From the NCBI GenBank assembly GCA_964391195.1, contig CAYMLG010000001.1:1-64000 (forward strand): 64,000 nt of DNA, read 5' to 3'. Source of the DNA: JAAYXE01 sp964391195. Its GTDB lineage: Bacteria; Chloroflexota; Anaerolineae; Anaerolineales; UBA4823. The translations under genes were made by a program, and so were the position numbers. Shown here in pieces: positions 50,191 to 58,669 of this stretch. Every line of letters begins with the position of its first letter. The stretch's first letter is position 1. The notes under the pieces were generated by a model. It did no database searches. It had not been told where the DNA came from and saw only the letters and a list, made by a program, of their open reading frames with translations.

Positions 50191-52107
50191 TTACGGTCGA
50201 GGCGCCCACCCCCCGGCGTCCAGCTCCTTTCTGGCGGTGAAATAGGCGTCTGACAGGCGCTTGATGGCGATCAAGAAGCCTTCTCCCTGGCGCTGATGGC
50301 CGCGCCAGATTTCGGGGATCATCGTCCCCCGGTAGTCGCCGATCACTTTGAAGAAGTGCACCCAGTCGATGGTCCCCTCACCGATCTGCAGCCCTTCGCC
50401 GTCCAATCCGGCGCCGTCGGCCAGGTGCAGGTGGCGGATGTAGGGCAGCAGCACGGCTACCTGCTCGTAAAAATCGACGTGGGCCCAGTTACAGTACAGC
50501 TTGTGGTGAGAAGTGTCGTAGCACATATTCAGCCCGAGCGGGGCGATGAAGTCGCGGATCTCACAGGCATCCATGAAGGCGTTGGTCAGCCACTGCCCGC
50601 CAAAGTACCAGGGATGCGGCGGCAGATTTTCGAGCAGCAGTTCCACCCCAGCCGCATCGAGCTCTTCCACCGAGCGGCGCAGGTTATCGTACAGGCGCTC
50701 TTTTTCCTGGATGGGGTGGTCGAGGCTCATCCCACCGGGATGGGCGATCACCTTGGGGACGCCCCGGAAATGCGGGCTCATTTCTCGGGTCAGGTCGATG
50801 GCCTTCTGGATCAGGGCGATCGACCCTTTTCGCTGGCGCTCATCCATCGAGCACAGATCGACTAAGGTGCGGTCCCAGAATTCGGGGGCGTGGACCACGA
50901 GCTGCAGATCAAAATCCCCACCGGGATAGTGCTCGTCCAGGTCCTGGTCGGTGAAGTGGAATTCGAGCATGCGGGGCTTATAGACCAGCATCTCGTGGAA
51001 GTCGCGGAAACGGACGGTGAAGCCGTAGTCCATGGGCAGGACGTGATCGACGTCCAGGCTGAACTTGATCCCCAGGTCGCTTTCGAGGAAGGGTTCGTCT
51101 TCTTCGATCACCCGCTCGGCGGTGCGGCCAACCAGCTCGGTGTAGCGCTGCGGCGAAAGGCCGAGCGCCGGGCCCTTGACCGTCACCATCTCGGCGGTGA
51201 TCGTCTCGCCGGGCTCGATGCGCCGGGCGGCGACCAGGCTCTTTCCCAGCACTTCGCGGTTGAGGATTTCACCGCGGGAGATGAATTTCTCCTCCCCGGT
51301 GCCCAAAGCGGCGGCCACCTGGCGGATGTCGCGCACCATCTTCTTGAAGCCCTGTGGCTCCAGGCTGGCGGCGTGATCGGGGCCGTCCATGGTGCGGTCG
51401 AGGGTGATATGTCGCTCGATAATGGAAGCGCCAATGGCAGAAGCCACGGTGGAGACGGCGATGCCGCGCTCGTGACCGGAATAGCCGACCGGAACGCCGT
51501 ACTTGCGCAGTTGGTTCATAAAGCGCAGGTTGATGTCCTCGAACGCGGCCGGGTAGGTGCTGTTGCAGTGCAGCAGGGCAAATTCAACCTCGCGCTCCTT
51601 GAGGAAGTCCACGGTGAAGTCCACCTCGTCGATGCGGGACATGCCGGTGGAAAGGATGAGAGGTTTGCCGAATTTGGCGAGGTGATCGAGCAGGGGCAGG
51701 TTGGTCAGATCGGCCGAGGCGACTTTATAAGCCGGGACATCGAGGGACTCGAGAAAATCGGCGCTCTCAACGTCGAAGGCGGAGCACAGGAAGGTGATGC
51801 CGCGCTTCTGGCAGTGTTCGACGATTTTATGATAGGCGTGTTCCGAGAGCTCCACCCGCTGCAGGATGGGGAGCATATAACGCAGCGTCTTCTCACCTGA
51901 GTTGGCGTTCTCCAGATACTTCCTGGCGTACAGCTTGTCCAGGCTGCGCTTCTGGAACTTGACCGCATCTGCTCCGGCGTCAGCGGCGACATCGATCAGC
52001 TCCAGCGCCAGGTCGAGAATGCCGTTGTGGTTGACGCCGATCTCTGCGATCACGTAGGTGGGATGGCCATCGCCGATCAGGCGATCGCCGATTTTGATGG
52101 TGCGCAT
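50191..52107 (-). CDS. NeuB-type nonulosonate synthase fused to a sugar isomerase-like TIM barrel
   Basis: 638 residues. Residues 1-270 are the NeuB barrel, which condenses PEP with an N-acetyl-hexose to a nonulosonic acid: VIAEIGVNHNGILDLA, YKVASADLTNLPLL, GYSGHERGIAVS and ERHITLDRTMDGPDHAASL. About 280-345 is the SAF antifreeze-like lid (KSLVAARRIEPGETIT). About 370-635 is a xylose-isomerase/AP-endonuclease-2 barrel (VIAHPGGM, LLLENLPPHPWYFGG, MCYDTSHHKLY, HLHLADGAG). ATG 52107 follows GGGAGA. Sialic, legionaminic or pseudaminic type cannot be decided. No NeuC, LegB or PseB gene is in the window. Confidence 0.88.
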   Translation of the reverse strand: MRTIKIGDRLIGDGHPTYVIAEIGVNHNGILDLALELIDVAADAGADAVKFQKRSLDKLYARKYLENANSGEKTLRYMLPILQRVELSEHAYHKIVEHCQKRGITFLCSAFDVESADFLESLDVPAYKVASADLTNLPLLDHLAKFGKPLILSTGMSRIDEVDFTVDFLKEREVEFALLHCNSTYPAAFEDINLRFMNQLRKYGVPVGYSGHERGIAVSTVASAIGASIIERHITLDRTMDGPDHAASLEPQGFKKMVRDIRQVAAALGTGEEKFISRGEILNREVLGKSLVAARRIEPGETITAEMVTVKGPALGLSPQRYTELVGRTAERVIEEDEPFLESDLGIKFSLDVDHVLPMDYGFTVRFRDFHEMLVYKPRMLEFHFTDQDLDEHYPGGDFDLQLVVHAPEFWDRTLVDLCSMDERQRKGSIALIQKAIDLTREMSPHFRGVPKVIAHPGGMSLDHPIQEKERLYDNLRRSVEELDAAGVELLLENLPPHPWYFGGQWLTNAFMDACEIRDFIAPLGLNMCYDTSHHKLYCNWAHVDFYEQVAVLLPYIRHLHLADGAGLDGEGLQIGEGTIDWVHFFKVIGDYRGTMIPEIWRGHQRQGEGFLIAIKRLSDAYFTARKELDAGGWAPRP

Positions 52108-52177
52108 AGATTCTCCCTTGTTCAGGGCCGAGTCGTCCGGCCCCGAATCAGATAAGCAAGGTTCTTTTCGTTCTGGT

Positions 52178-52918
52178 TTACTCAAGCGAAAATCCCAGTT
52201 CTTCGAAGGTGAGTTCGCCGCTTTCCAGCAGGCGCTCTGCCCGGCGCCAGTCGTCGGGAGAGTCGATATCGATCCACTCGCTGGGGTTGATCACCAGGGG
52301 CAGAATGCTGCGCCCGGTCATCGAGTTCTGGGTGAGGATCGTGTCGGCCCAGGCGGCATCCACATAGCCGGTCTGCCAGTAGACTTCGGGCAGGGCCTGG
52401 CGGGGCATATTATAAGGCTCGGGGAAATCGGTCTCGATCAGCGGGCGCATGAAACCGTCCGGCCCGATGCGCCACATTTTATACGGGTTTTGAAAAGGGA
52501 CGCACACCGTGCGGACGGCATCCGCCTCGGGGCGTTCGATCAGGCGATAGACGGCCTGGTCGATGTGGTCGACCCGGCGCAGGGGGGAAGTCGGCCGGAG
52601 CTGGACCAGGATCTCGGGATGGTAATCCTCGTTCTCGGCCAGCCAGCGCAGCGCGTGCTGAAACACGGGCAGGTCGGGGGTGTGGTCCTGGGAGAACTCG
52701 GCCGGGCGGATGAAGGGCGCTTCGGCGCCGTAACTGCATCCCAATTCAGCGATTTCCGGATCATCGGTTGAGACGATCACCCGGGTGACGGCCTCTGCAG
52801 CCAACCCGGCGGCGATGCTCCAGGCGATCAGCGGGTGGCCGGCAAAAGAGCGGATATTTTTGCGGGGGATGCTCTTTGAGCCCCCGCGGGCAGGGATCAG
52901 GGCAAGGACTTCAGTCAT
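52178..52918 (-). CDS. neuA: Acylneuraminate cytidylyltransferase
   Basis: 246 residues. ALIPARGGSKSIPRKNIRSFAGHPLI is the canonical CMP-nonulosonate synthetase signature. VIVSTDDPEIAEL, QLRPTSPLRRVDHIDQAV and WIDIDSPDDWRRAERLL follow. Activates the nonulosonic acid made by the adjacent NeuB fusion with CTP. ATG 52918 is used. It lies between the NeuB fusion (71-base gap) and an SDR gene (15 bases). Confidence 0.92.
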   Translation of the reverse strand: MTEVLALIPARGGSKSIPRKNIRSFAGHPLIAWSIAAGLAAEAVTRVIVSTDDPEIAELGCSYGAEAPFIRPAEFSQDHTPDLPVFQHALRWLAENEDYHPEILVQLRPTSPLRRVDHIDQAVYRLIERPEADAVRTVCVPFQNPYKMWRIGPDGFMRPLIETDFPEPYNMPRQALPEVYWQTGYVDAAWADTILTQNSMTGRSILPLVINPSEWIDIDSPDDWRRAERLLESGELTFEELGFSLE

Positions 52919-52933
52919 TCGCTTGATTCCGGT

Positions 52934-53764
52934 TTACCAGGCGGTCCAGCCGCCATCGACGATCAGGTTGGCGCCGGTCATGTAGGAAGAGGCATCGGAG
53001 GCCAGGAAAAGCAGGGCGCCGTTCATTTCATCTTTTTCGGCCATGCGGCCCAGCACAGACCGGGCGGCATAGGCCTGGAGGAAGGTGTCATCGTGTCCGT
53101 TGTATACCCCGCCCGGTGTCAGGGCGTTGGCGCGGATATTTTTGCCGGCGTAGTAAGTCGCCAGATAGCGGGTGAGGCCGAGCACGCCGGCTTTGGTGAC
53201 CGAGTAATACACGGGTTTGAAGCGCGGAGGTTCGTCCGGGCGCTGGTAAAGGCGCTGATCGGGCCCGGCGATGCCGTACATCGAGCACAGGTTGACGATC
53301 ACCCCTCTGCCCTGGCCAACCATCTGGCGAGCGGCGGCCTGGCAGCACAGGAACATGCCGGTCAGGTTGACGTCCAGGGCCTGCTGCCAGGCCTGGAGGG
53401 GGAAGGTTTCGAATGCGCCGGAGGCGCCGGCATTCGCGTCCAGGGCGTCCGGATCGAACTTGGGGTCCAGGGCGGCGCTGTTGACCAGGATATCCAGGCG
53501 TCTAAAGCGCTGCAGCGCCGTCTCGAACAGGGCGGCGACGGATTCGGGGCGGGTGATATCGGCGCCCACCCCCAGCGCTTCCAGCCCTTCATCCGCCAGG
53601 CAGCCGGCCAATGAGATGGCCGCCTCGGCGTTGATGTCGGTGACGACCACGGCCGCCCCGGCGTCGGCCAGCGTGCGGCAGAACTCGGCCCCGAGCAGCC
53701 CGGCGCCGCCGGTGACCATCGCCACCCGCCCGGTCAGGTCAAATTTTGCGGATAATTGGCTCAT
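52934..53764 (-). CDS. Short-chain dehydrogenase/reductase
   Basis: 276 residues. VAMVTGGAGLLGAEFCRTLADAG is the cofactor loop, VVTDINAEAA ends strand 2 (Asp favours NAD), and LVNSAA, NLCSMYGIAG and the catalytic YYSVTKAGVLG follow. MTGANLIVDGGWTAW closes the fold. An insertion with GPDQRLYQRPDEPPRFKP around the active site resembles SDRs seen beside NeuA/NeuB in nonulosonate clusters. Probably modifies the hexose precursor or the nonulosonic acid; substrate not established. Confidence 0.86.
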   Translation of the reverse strand: MSQLSAKFDLTGRVAMVTGGAGLLGAEFCRTLADAGAAVVVTDINAEAAISLAGCLADEGLEALGVGADITRPESVAALFETALQRFRRLDILVNSAALDPKFDPDALDANAGASGAFETFPLQAWQQALDVNLTGMFLCCQAAARQMVGQGRGVIVNLCSMYGIAGPDQRLYQRPDEPPRFKPVYYSVTKAGVLGLTRYLATYYAGKNIRANALTPGGVYNGHDDTFLQAYAARSVLGRMAEKDEMNGALLFLASDASSYMTGANLIVDGGWTAW

Positions 53765-53847
53765 CAGGGTTCAATTCGTTCAGCATCTCATCCCGGGACG
53801 TACCGGCGGAAGCGCCTCCCCCGGGTGAGATTCACTTTAAGGACAGT

Positions 53848-53883
53848 GCGGGATTTGCCGCCCGGCCGGGCGGCAAATCCCGC
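53848..53883. repeat. Perfect 36-base palindrome
   Basis: GCGGGATTTGCCGCCCGG (53848-53865) is followed directly by its complement to 53883, in the gap between Sat-CysC and the SDR gene. It could be a strong hairpin that attenuates or separates the two transcripts. No T-tract follows on the - strand. Confidence 0.6.
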
Positions 53884-53907
53884 GGCTGTATATCTTCAAG
53901 GCAGCGA

Positions 53908-55698
53908 TCACTCGCTCTTCGCGGGCACCTCGACCGGCTCACCGGCCTCAAAACCGTTGCTGCCGTTCGATCCCGGCGGCAGAATATAGCCCTTCTCTTC
54001 GAGATAGGCCAGGATTTTGTAGGCGTTCTCTTCGGGAGAGGTCTCGGTGGTGTACAGGACGAGCTCGGGGTTGACCGGCTCTTCGTAGGGGTCGTCCACG
54101 CCGGTGAAGCCGGTGATCTGGCCGCGGCGGGCGCGGGCGTACAGGCCTTTCACATCGCGCTGCTCACAGACTTCGATAGGCGTGTTGACGTAGATCTCGA
54201 TGAAGCCTTCATCGCCCATCATCTTGCGCACTTCGTTGCGGGCCGCCCGGTAGGGGCTGATGGCGGCGCAGATCACGGTGCCGCCGTGGCGGACGATCTC
54301 GCTGGCCACAAAACCGATGCGCAGGATGTTCACATCGCGGTCTTCCCGGGAGAAGCCCAACCCCTTCGACAGGTGGGTGCGGACAACATCCCCATCCAGC
54401 AGGGTGACCTGGCGACCGTGCTCCATCAGCAGGCTGTTGAGCACTTCGGCCGTGGTGGATTTGCCCGAGCCGGAGAGCCCGGTGAACCACAGGCAGACGC
54501 CCTGTTTGTGCCGCGGCGGGTACTGCTGCTGCAAGATCTCGGAGGTCTCTTTGCGGGTGAACCACTCGGGAAGCTGCTTGCCCTTCGCCAGGTAATCTTC
54601 GCGAACCTGGGTGCCGGAGATGTTGAGCACGCGCGCGCCCTCGGGGATCTTGGTCACCTCTTCGTAGCGGTCTTCATCCGGCAGGTAGGCCAGGGCCTTG
54701 AACTCGACCGGCTGCACGCCGATCTCATTGCCATACTGGGCGAGCATTTCCTGGGCTTCGTAGGGCCCGTAGAACGGGCGACCTTGCGAGTCGACGCCCG
54801 GGCCGGCGTGGTCGCGGCCGATGATGAAGTGCGTGGCGCCGTGGTTACGGCGGATGATGGCGTGCCACAGGGCTTCGCGCGGACCGGCCATGCGCATCGC
54901 CAGGGGCAGCAAGGCGAGCAAGGTGCGGTCTTTCTCGTAGTAGTTTTCGTAGAGCGCCCGGTAAACGCGGGTGCGGGTGTAGTGATCGACGTCGCCGGGG
55001 CGGGTCATCCCCACCACCGGGTGGATCAGCAGCGCCCCGCCCACTTCCTCGGCCGCCCGCTTGGTGAGCTCTTCGTGGATGCGGTGCATGGGGTTGCGGG
55101 TCTGGAAGGCGACGACTTTGTCGTAGCCCATCTTCTCCAGGCGGGCGCGCACCTGGGCCGGGGTCAGGCGCAGGTCGACGAAATCATAATACTTGGGCAG
55201 GTCGATGACTTTGAGCGCCCCCGAGACGTACACCTTGCCCCAGCGCACCATTTCGGAGATCAGCGGGTGGCGGGGGTCGGTGGTGCCCAGCACCAGGCGG
55301 GCTTCGCGCTGCGGGTCGTAATGGAACACTTCTTCGATCTGCATCACGGCGATGGTGTTGTTGCGGGCATCGCTCAGGGTGATCTCCTCGCCGTACTTGG
55401 GCAGAGCGCTCTCATCGATGGGCAGGGTGATCGGAATAGGGAAGAGGGTGCCGTCGGACAGGCGCATCTCGGTCAGGACGCGCTCGTAATCTTTCTTGCC
55501 CATGAACCGGTCCAGGGGGGAGAAGGCGCCTGTGGCCAGCAGTTCCAGGTCGCACAGGGCGCGGGCGGAGATCTGGACCGAGGGCAGGTTGCTGGAACGC
55601 TCCATCAGCGCCTGCCGCTCCTCGCCAGTGACCCGCAGGTCGATCAGCTTGCCCCCGTAGGGTTCGTTCAATTTACCGCGTTTGACTTGCTCGAGCAT
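53908..55698 (-). CDS. Bifunctional sulfate adenylyltransferase/adenylylsulfate kinase (PAPS synthase)
   Basis: 596 residues making PAPS from sulfate and two ATP. Residues 1-390 are ATP sulfurylase: VVAFQTRNPMHRIHEEL (HxxH), HPVVGMTRPGDVDH and IIGRDHAGPG. From about 400 is APS kinase: LWFTGLSGSGKSTTAEVL (P-loop), LLDGDVVRTHLSKGLGFSREDR, and AAISPYRAAR with the acceptor serine. The Sat-CysC order fits assimilatory or sulfation use. ATG 55698 has GGAG upstream and a strong promoter at 55887-55914. It supplies the donor for the four sulfotransferases in the window. Confidence 0.95.
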   Translation of the reverse strand: MLEQVKRGKLNEPYGGKLIDLRVTGEERQALMERSSNLPSVQISARALCDLELLATGAFSPLDRFMGKKDYERVLTEMRLSDGTLFPIPITLPIDESALPKYGEEITLSDARNNTIAVMQIEEVFHYDPQREARLVLGTTDPRHPLISEMVRWGKVYVSGALKVIDLPKYYDFVDLRLTPAQVRARLEKMGYDKVVAFQTRNPMHRIHEELTKRAAEEVGGALLIHPVVGMTRPGDVDHYTRTRVYRALYENYYEKDRTLLALLPLAMRMAGPREALWHAIIRRNHGATHFIIGRDHAGPGVDSQGRPFYGPYEAQEMLAQYGNEIGVQPVEFKALAYLPDEDRYEEVTKIPEGARVLNISGTQVREDYLAKGKQLPEWFTRKETSEILQQQYPPRHKQGVCLWFTGLSGSGKSTTAEVLNSLLMEHGRQVTLLDGDVVRTHLSKGLGFSREDRDVNILRIGFVASEIVRHGGTVICAAISPYRAARNEVRKMMGDEGFIEIYVNTPIEVCEQRDVKGLYARARRGQITGFTGVDDPYEEPVNPELVLYTTETSPEENAYKILAYLEEKGYILPPGSNGSNGFEAGEPVEVPAKSE

Positions 55699-55886
55699 GA
55701 AACAGTCTCCTTAAACTACATAGTTCAGAGCGTTTTTCCCGGTTTGCTTCGCGTGCCGAAATTTCGCTCAACTTACTGAGGTAAAGTGCCTGGTGATGTA
55801 AAGCAAGCGGCCGGACACGGCGCACGCTAAAATCACCCCATGCTGCAGGTGGTATGAGCGAGCGCCTTGCCGGAGCACAAAAGACA
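55699..55886 (-). promoter_or_regulatory. Long 5' leader of the PAPS synthase transcript
   Basis: About 180 bases lie between the predicted start near 55880 and the ATG at 55698. No convincing open frame is visible. GC-rich complementary blocks could fold, but I recognise no known riboswitch class. Confidence 0.35.
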
Positions 55887-55914
55887 ATTATAGCAGGCTT
55901 TATCTGCTTGCCAA
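55887..55914 (-). promoter_or_regulatory. Strong sigma70-type promoter before PAPS synthase
   Basis: On the - strand TTGGCA (55909-55914) is followed by a 16-base spacer and a perfect TATAAT (55887-55892). This is the clearest promoter inside the polysaccharide locus and probably drives the operon down to about 48 kb or further. Confidence 0.72.
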
Positions 55915-55947
55915 CCTGCAATTAACGCATCATGAGAAAGATACGAA

Positions 55948-55971
55948 CCGGGAGAAGACCCCTTTTCCCGG
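55948..55971 (-). terminator. Weak hairpin after the GT-C gene
   Basis: CCGGGA (55948-55953) pairs with TCCCGG (55966-55971), directly after the stop codon of the 55972 gene. The following - strand sequence is only moderately T-rich, so termination is uncertain. Confidence 0.3.
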
Positions 55972-57594
55972 CTAGGGCAGCGGCTGCACCCGATCCCAGA
56001 GGATATTGGGCGAGCCGGTGCGCAGAGAATAGCTCAGCTCGCTGCCGGCGCGGCCAACGGTGTAGTACTGCTGGATATAGGCCTTGGCCGGTTCGCTGTC
56101 GCCCCACAGTTGGACGACCACATCCGGCTTCAGCTCGCCGATCGAGTAATCGTAGTCCCACTTCATATGCCCCGGGCGGAACTCCTCGATGCTGCGCCAG
56201 CCCCCGGCGCCCCGCACCGATTCGTGGGCGATGTGCGCGTCGTTCTTGCCCAACAGGTCCAGGGCGTAGCGGTCGGTGAAGTAGGGGATGGCTCCGGCGG
56301 TGACCACGGCGATTTTCGCCTGGGGAGCGGTGATCTGATTGAGATCCAGGGCGATCTGCACGTACTCTTTATTGCCCTCGATGAACATGGGCTGGCGCAG
56401 CAGCGCCCAGCGCTCCAGGGAGCGGATATCGCCGAGCAGCAGGTTGAAGTTCAGCATAGAGGCCAGGGTGAACACAGCCAAGGCCAGGTTCGCCAGCCCG
56501 GGGACCAGGCGGGCCGGGGGCCGGATGAAGTGGGCCTGAAGCGCCCCGCGCAGCAGGTCTGCGGCGTAGACAAACAGCACGAAGAACAGCGGCATGGCGA
56601 TGGAGAAGTAGCGGTTGGCCCCGCCCCGGTGCTCCCAGGCATCCCCGCCCACGTACACGCTGTAGGCGAGCTGGCCTAAAAAGACCAGGAAGAGCAGCAG
56701 CACGGCCCGGTCGCGGCGGAAGGCCAGCACCACCAGGGGAAACAGGAAGAGCACCCAGTTGAAATCCCAGATGAAGCGGAAGAGCACATACAGGCCGCGC
56801 AGCAGGCGCAGGACGAGCGGGTAGCCGCTCATCTTCAGATAATAGGTGTTGGGGAAAATATCGCCGTAATAAGCCAGCCGGAATAAGGTCTGCCCACCGA
56901 GGAAAAGGAACAACAGGCCAAGGCCCCACAGCAGGTGCTGGCGGCGCAGCCCGGGGGCCGCCAAAAGCATGAAGCCGAACACCACCAGGTAGGGGACGGC
57001 CATATCGATCCGCACCAGGGTGCTGACCCCAAGCAAGAGGTACAACCAGGGGGAGAAGCGGCCGGCGTCCAGGCTGCGCAGGGCGACCCACACCGCGGCG
57101 CTGAGGAGCAGAGTCAGGGCGCTCACCTCCATGCCCTGCAGGCCCCAATTGTTCAGCGGCAGGTAAAAGGCGGTCAATACCACGGCCAACAGAGGGACGA
57201 GCCAGTTCCCGGAGAGGCGCCCGGCGATCTGGCGCACGATGACCAGATTGGCGGCAAGGAACAGCGCCCCGCTGACCTGGACGAAGAGGCTGGTCTTGCT
57301 CGCCGGGATGGGCAGCAGATGGAAGAGGGCCATGAACACCACCCACAGCGGGTTGGTGTACCCCTCCACCCGCTCTCCGCCAGGGTTCCAGACCAGCCCG
57401 TGGCCGTTGGCCAGGTTGCGGGCGTAGCGCATGGAGATCATGGCGTCGTCGAAGAGCACGAAGTAGCGCTCGCCGCCGGCGATGAAGGAGGTTTTGAAAA
57501 TGTAGATCGCGGCGTAGACCAGGTAGGCGGTCAGGAGGGCGATGAACAGGATTTGCGATATCCGGCGCTCGGGGTTGGAGTGGGCTTTTTCCAT
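55972..57594 (-). CDS. AftB-like GT-C membrane glycosyltransferase
   Basis: 540 residues with about 10-12 membrane helices and a soluble C-terminal domain of about 140 residues. The first outer loop FDDAMISMRYARNLANGHGL, continuing to NPGGERVEGYTNPLW, has the Asp-Asp pair and EGYTN pattern seen in AftB-type arabinofuranosyl and related polyprenyl-phosphate-sugar transferases. ATG 57594 is preferred over a TTG at 57609. It acts outside the membrane on the glycan or a glycoprotein. The actual donor sugar is unknown. Confidence 0.72.
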   Translation of the reverse strand: MEKAHSNPERRISQILFIALLTAYLVYAAIYIFKTSFIAGGERYFVLFDDAMISMRYARNLANGHGLVWNPGGERVEGYTNPLWVVFMALFHLLPIPASKTSLFVQVSGALFLAANLVIVRQIAGRLSGNWLVPLLAVVLTAFYLPLNNWGLQGMEVSALTLLLSAAVWVALRSLDAGRFSPWLYLLLGVSTLVRIDMAVPYLVVFGFMLLAAPGLRRQHLLWGLGLLFLFLGGQTLFRLAYYGDIFPNTYYLKMSGYPLVLRLLRGLYVLFRFIWDFNWVLFLFPLVVLAFRRDRAVLLLFLVFLGQLAYSVYVGGDAWEHRGGANRYFSIAMPLFFVLFVYAADLLRGALQAHFIRPPARLVPGLANLALAVFTLASMLNFNLLLGDIRSLERWALLRQPMFIEGNKEYVQIALDLNQITAPQAKIAVVTAGAIPYFTDRYALDLLGKNDAHIAHESVRGAGGWRSIEEFRPGHMKWDYDYSIGELKPDVVVQLWGDSEPAKAYIQQYYTVGRAGSELSYSLRTGSPNILWDRVQPLP

Positions 57595-57634
57595 CGGGGG
57601 TCGCTTCAATGGGGTCGAGAATAGGCCGATCGGG

Positions 57635-58669
57635 TTAGCTGCCGGCGGCGGACGAACGGCCGGCGGCGGAAGATCTGCCGGGGAAGAACGAGATCAGGCG
57701 CCCTTCGGCCTGGGATTGATGCGCGGCGAGGGCCAGCTCCAACGCCCTCCGCCCGTCGGCCAGGCTGCAGGCCGGTTCGGCTTCCCCGCGCGCTACCTGG
57801 ATGAAGTGAACCATCAGGTCGAGGAACATCCGGTTGCGCTCAAAACCTTCAGGCGCAGGGCAGGTTTCCCATTCGCCGGCCTCGGCCCGGAACAGGCGGA
57901 CCTCGCCGGTGGCGTTATCCCAGCCAAGCGTGCCCCGGGTGCCTATGATCTCCAGGCTGTGCTGCATCGGGAGGCGGTTGAAGTCGATGTGGACGCTGCC
58001 GGTCGTCCCCTGGGTGAAGCGCAGCCCGATCTCGGCCGTATCCTCCACGGCGATGTCCAGGTCGTTCAAACGATCGACGAACGCCCACAGGTGGGAGACG
58101 TCGCCGAGCAGCCAGCGGGCGGTGTCCAGGGGGTGGCAGAGGGTCAGGATCGCGCCCCCACCCAGGTCGGGGCGGGCGCTGTAGCTCTGGCGGTAATCTT
58201 CCCAGGGATGCATCCCTGGCAGGTACTCGGCGTAGACCGCGCGGATCGAGAGCGGGCGGCCGATCGCCCCTTCCAGAAGCAGGGTGCGCAGGCGGAGCAG
58301 ACCCGGGTGAAAGCGGAACTGGAAACCGACCAGCGCCCGGCCGCCCCCCTGCTGGAGAGCGGTCTCCAATTCGTCCAGCCGGTCCAGGTTGTGGGAGACC
58401 GGCTTTTCGAGCAGAAGGCTGCACCCGGCTCGCGCCGCCGGGATCGCCACATCCAGGTGCAGGGAGGTGGGGTTGGAGACGATGACCGCCTCCGGCCGGT
58501 GGGCCAGGGCGGACTGCAGATCGGTCTCGACCGGGAACCCCTCCAACTCGGCATCCGGCAGGGTGCTGCGGTGGGTGCGGTAGAGCACAACGTCGCGCTC
58601 CCCCAGCGCCAGCAGGTTGCGCAGGTGGCGCCGCCCGACCGAGCCCAAACCGGCGATCAAGAACTTCAT
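57635..58669 (-). CDS. Gfo/Idh/MocA family oxidoreductase
   Basis: 344 residues. N-terminal Rossmann FLIAGLGSVGRRHLRNLLALG, LLEKPVSHNL (conserved EKP lysine), and the C-terminal beta-sheet domain with GGGAILTLCHPLDTARWLLGD. It oxidises or reduces a nucleotide-sugar or sugar acid; partners such as SpsF and NeuB hint at nonulosonate precursor chemistry. ATG 58669 overlaps the sulfotransferase stop. The last residues repeat GRSSAA twice through a short DNA duplication. Confidence 0.85.
   Translation of the reverse strand: MKFLIAGLGSVGRRHLRNLLALGERDVVLYRTHRSTLPDAELEGFPVETDLQSALAHRPEAVIVSNPTSLHLDVAIPAARAGCSLLLEKPVSHNLDRLDELETALQQGGGRALVGFQFRFHPGLLRLRTLLLEGAIGRPLSIRAVYAEYLPGMHPWEDYRQSYSARPDLGGGAILTLCHPLDTARWLLGDVSHLWAFVDRLNDLDIAVEDTAEIGLRFTQGTTGSVHIDFNRLPMQHSLEIIGTRGTLGWDNATGEVRLFRAEAGEWETCPAPEGFERNRMFLDLMVHFIQVARGEAEPACSLADGRRALELALAAHQSQAEGRLISFFPGRSSAAGRSSAAGS

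Noticed and set aside
53746..55779. Long + strand frame opposite the PAPS synthase
   Set aside because: Antisense shadow of Sat-CysC, which has unmistakable catalytic motifs. The + frame shows no domain.
55699..55921. Small open frame in the leader of the PAPS synthase
   Set aside because: It lacks a ribosome site, runs across the promoter, and has no recognisable protein features.
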